Assembly: GCA_964478335.1 (NCBI GenBank)
Contig: CAYZIC010000002.1
Coordinates: 1-63,632, forward strand
Direction: 5' to 3'
Length of the DNA: 63,632 bases
DNA from: CAYZIC01 sp964478335
Lineage (GTDB): Bacteria; Verrucomicrobiota; Kiritimatiellia; RFP12; DVOR01
This document shows positions 63,505 to 63,632 of the stretch, in pieces. Under the pieces are notes generated by a model that saw nothing but the letters and a program-made list of their open reading frames with translations, had not been told where the DNA came from and made no database searches. Position numbers and translations under genes: made by a program. Position 1 is the first letter of the stretch, and each line of letters starts with the position of its first letter.

Positions 63505-63632
63505 GACCCGCTCGCGCAGCGAGCCCTGCCACCGGGGAGCCTGCGACCGAGGTGGCAGGCGTGGCGCAGCCACTCCTCCCGCCGCCAATCCCCAGAGTCC
63601 ACACCTCCAATCCCCAGCGTCCTGTGGCCGCA
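63505..63632. repeat. 128-bp dispersed repeat, copy 2
   Basis: Same orientation as 60068-60195, six differences; runs to the window end, so it may extend further. Confidence 0.9.

Overview
The window looks like a scaffold from a Gram-negative, probably gut-associated member of the PVC group (Kiritimatiellota, Lentisphaerota or Verrucomicrobiota). Evidence: a PEP-CTERM sorting signal, very large secreted proteins with autotransporter-type beta repeats, a CotH/lamin-tail surface protein, a secreted sialidase and metalloprotease, a type IV pilus set, and most genes GC-rich. The assignment is inference; no rRNA is present. One 100-N assembly gap splits a tRNA-Thr (31972-32071).

Layout. 1-3122 (-): the N-terminal 812 residues of a sialidase cut by the window edge, preceded by a small PEP-CTERM protein. 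3123-4259: about 1.1 kb of repeats. 4260-17804 (-): a 4514-residue secreted repeat protein. 18578-31661 (-): the core transcription/translation cluster tuf, rpmG, trnW, secE, nusG, rplK, rplA, rplJ, rplL, rpoB, rpoC, preceded by two tRNA-Thr loci with their own promoters. 32668-36408 (-) and 36720-44315 (+): a divergent pair, a metzincin protease and a CotH/lamin-tail/beta-repeat protein. 44445-46619 (+): a cation:proton antiporter with an EIIA domain. 46779-48653 (+): an AT-rich restriction-modification pair whose nuclease resembles EcoRI. 48715-49842 (-): a Fic protein. 50153-59867: the type IV pilus cluster, pilB-pilC-PAS protein leftwards and pilM-N-O-P-Q-T rightwards. 60939-61280 (-): the major pilin. 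62138-63451 (+): a secreted protein with an ankyrin-like tail.

How the parts fit. The three pilus transcription units each have a -24/-12 (sigma-54) promoter match, and the pilin promoter has a pair of identical-core palindromes 21 bp apart at about -145 and -165, the geometry of enhancer-binding-protein sites. The secreted proteins are linked by two recurrent modules for which I know no family name: module A (about 150-170 residues, four copies in three proteins, once alone in front of a PEP-CTERM signal) and module B (about 190-240 residues, three copies in two proteins). The PEP-CTERM gene and the metalloprotease gene also share an almost identical -10 region.

The intergenic regions are unusually structured. 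Several sequence-unrelated arrays of short palindromes all repeat every 21-24 bp. One family occurs at two loci in opposite orientation. There are also GNA-loop hairpin repeats (one 128-bp copy pair), a 32-bp inverted pair around the giant gene, and a 17-bp-arm palindrome. No insertion sequence, prophage or CRISPR array was seen.
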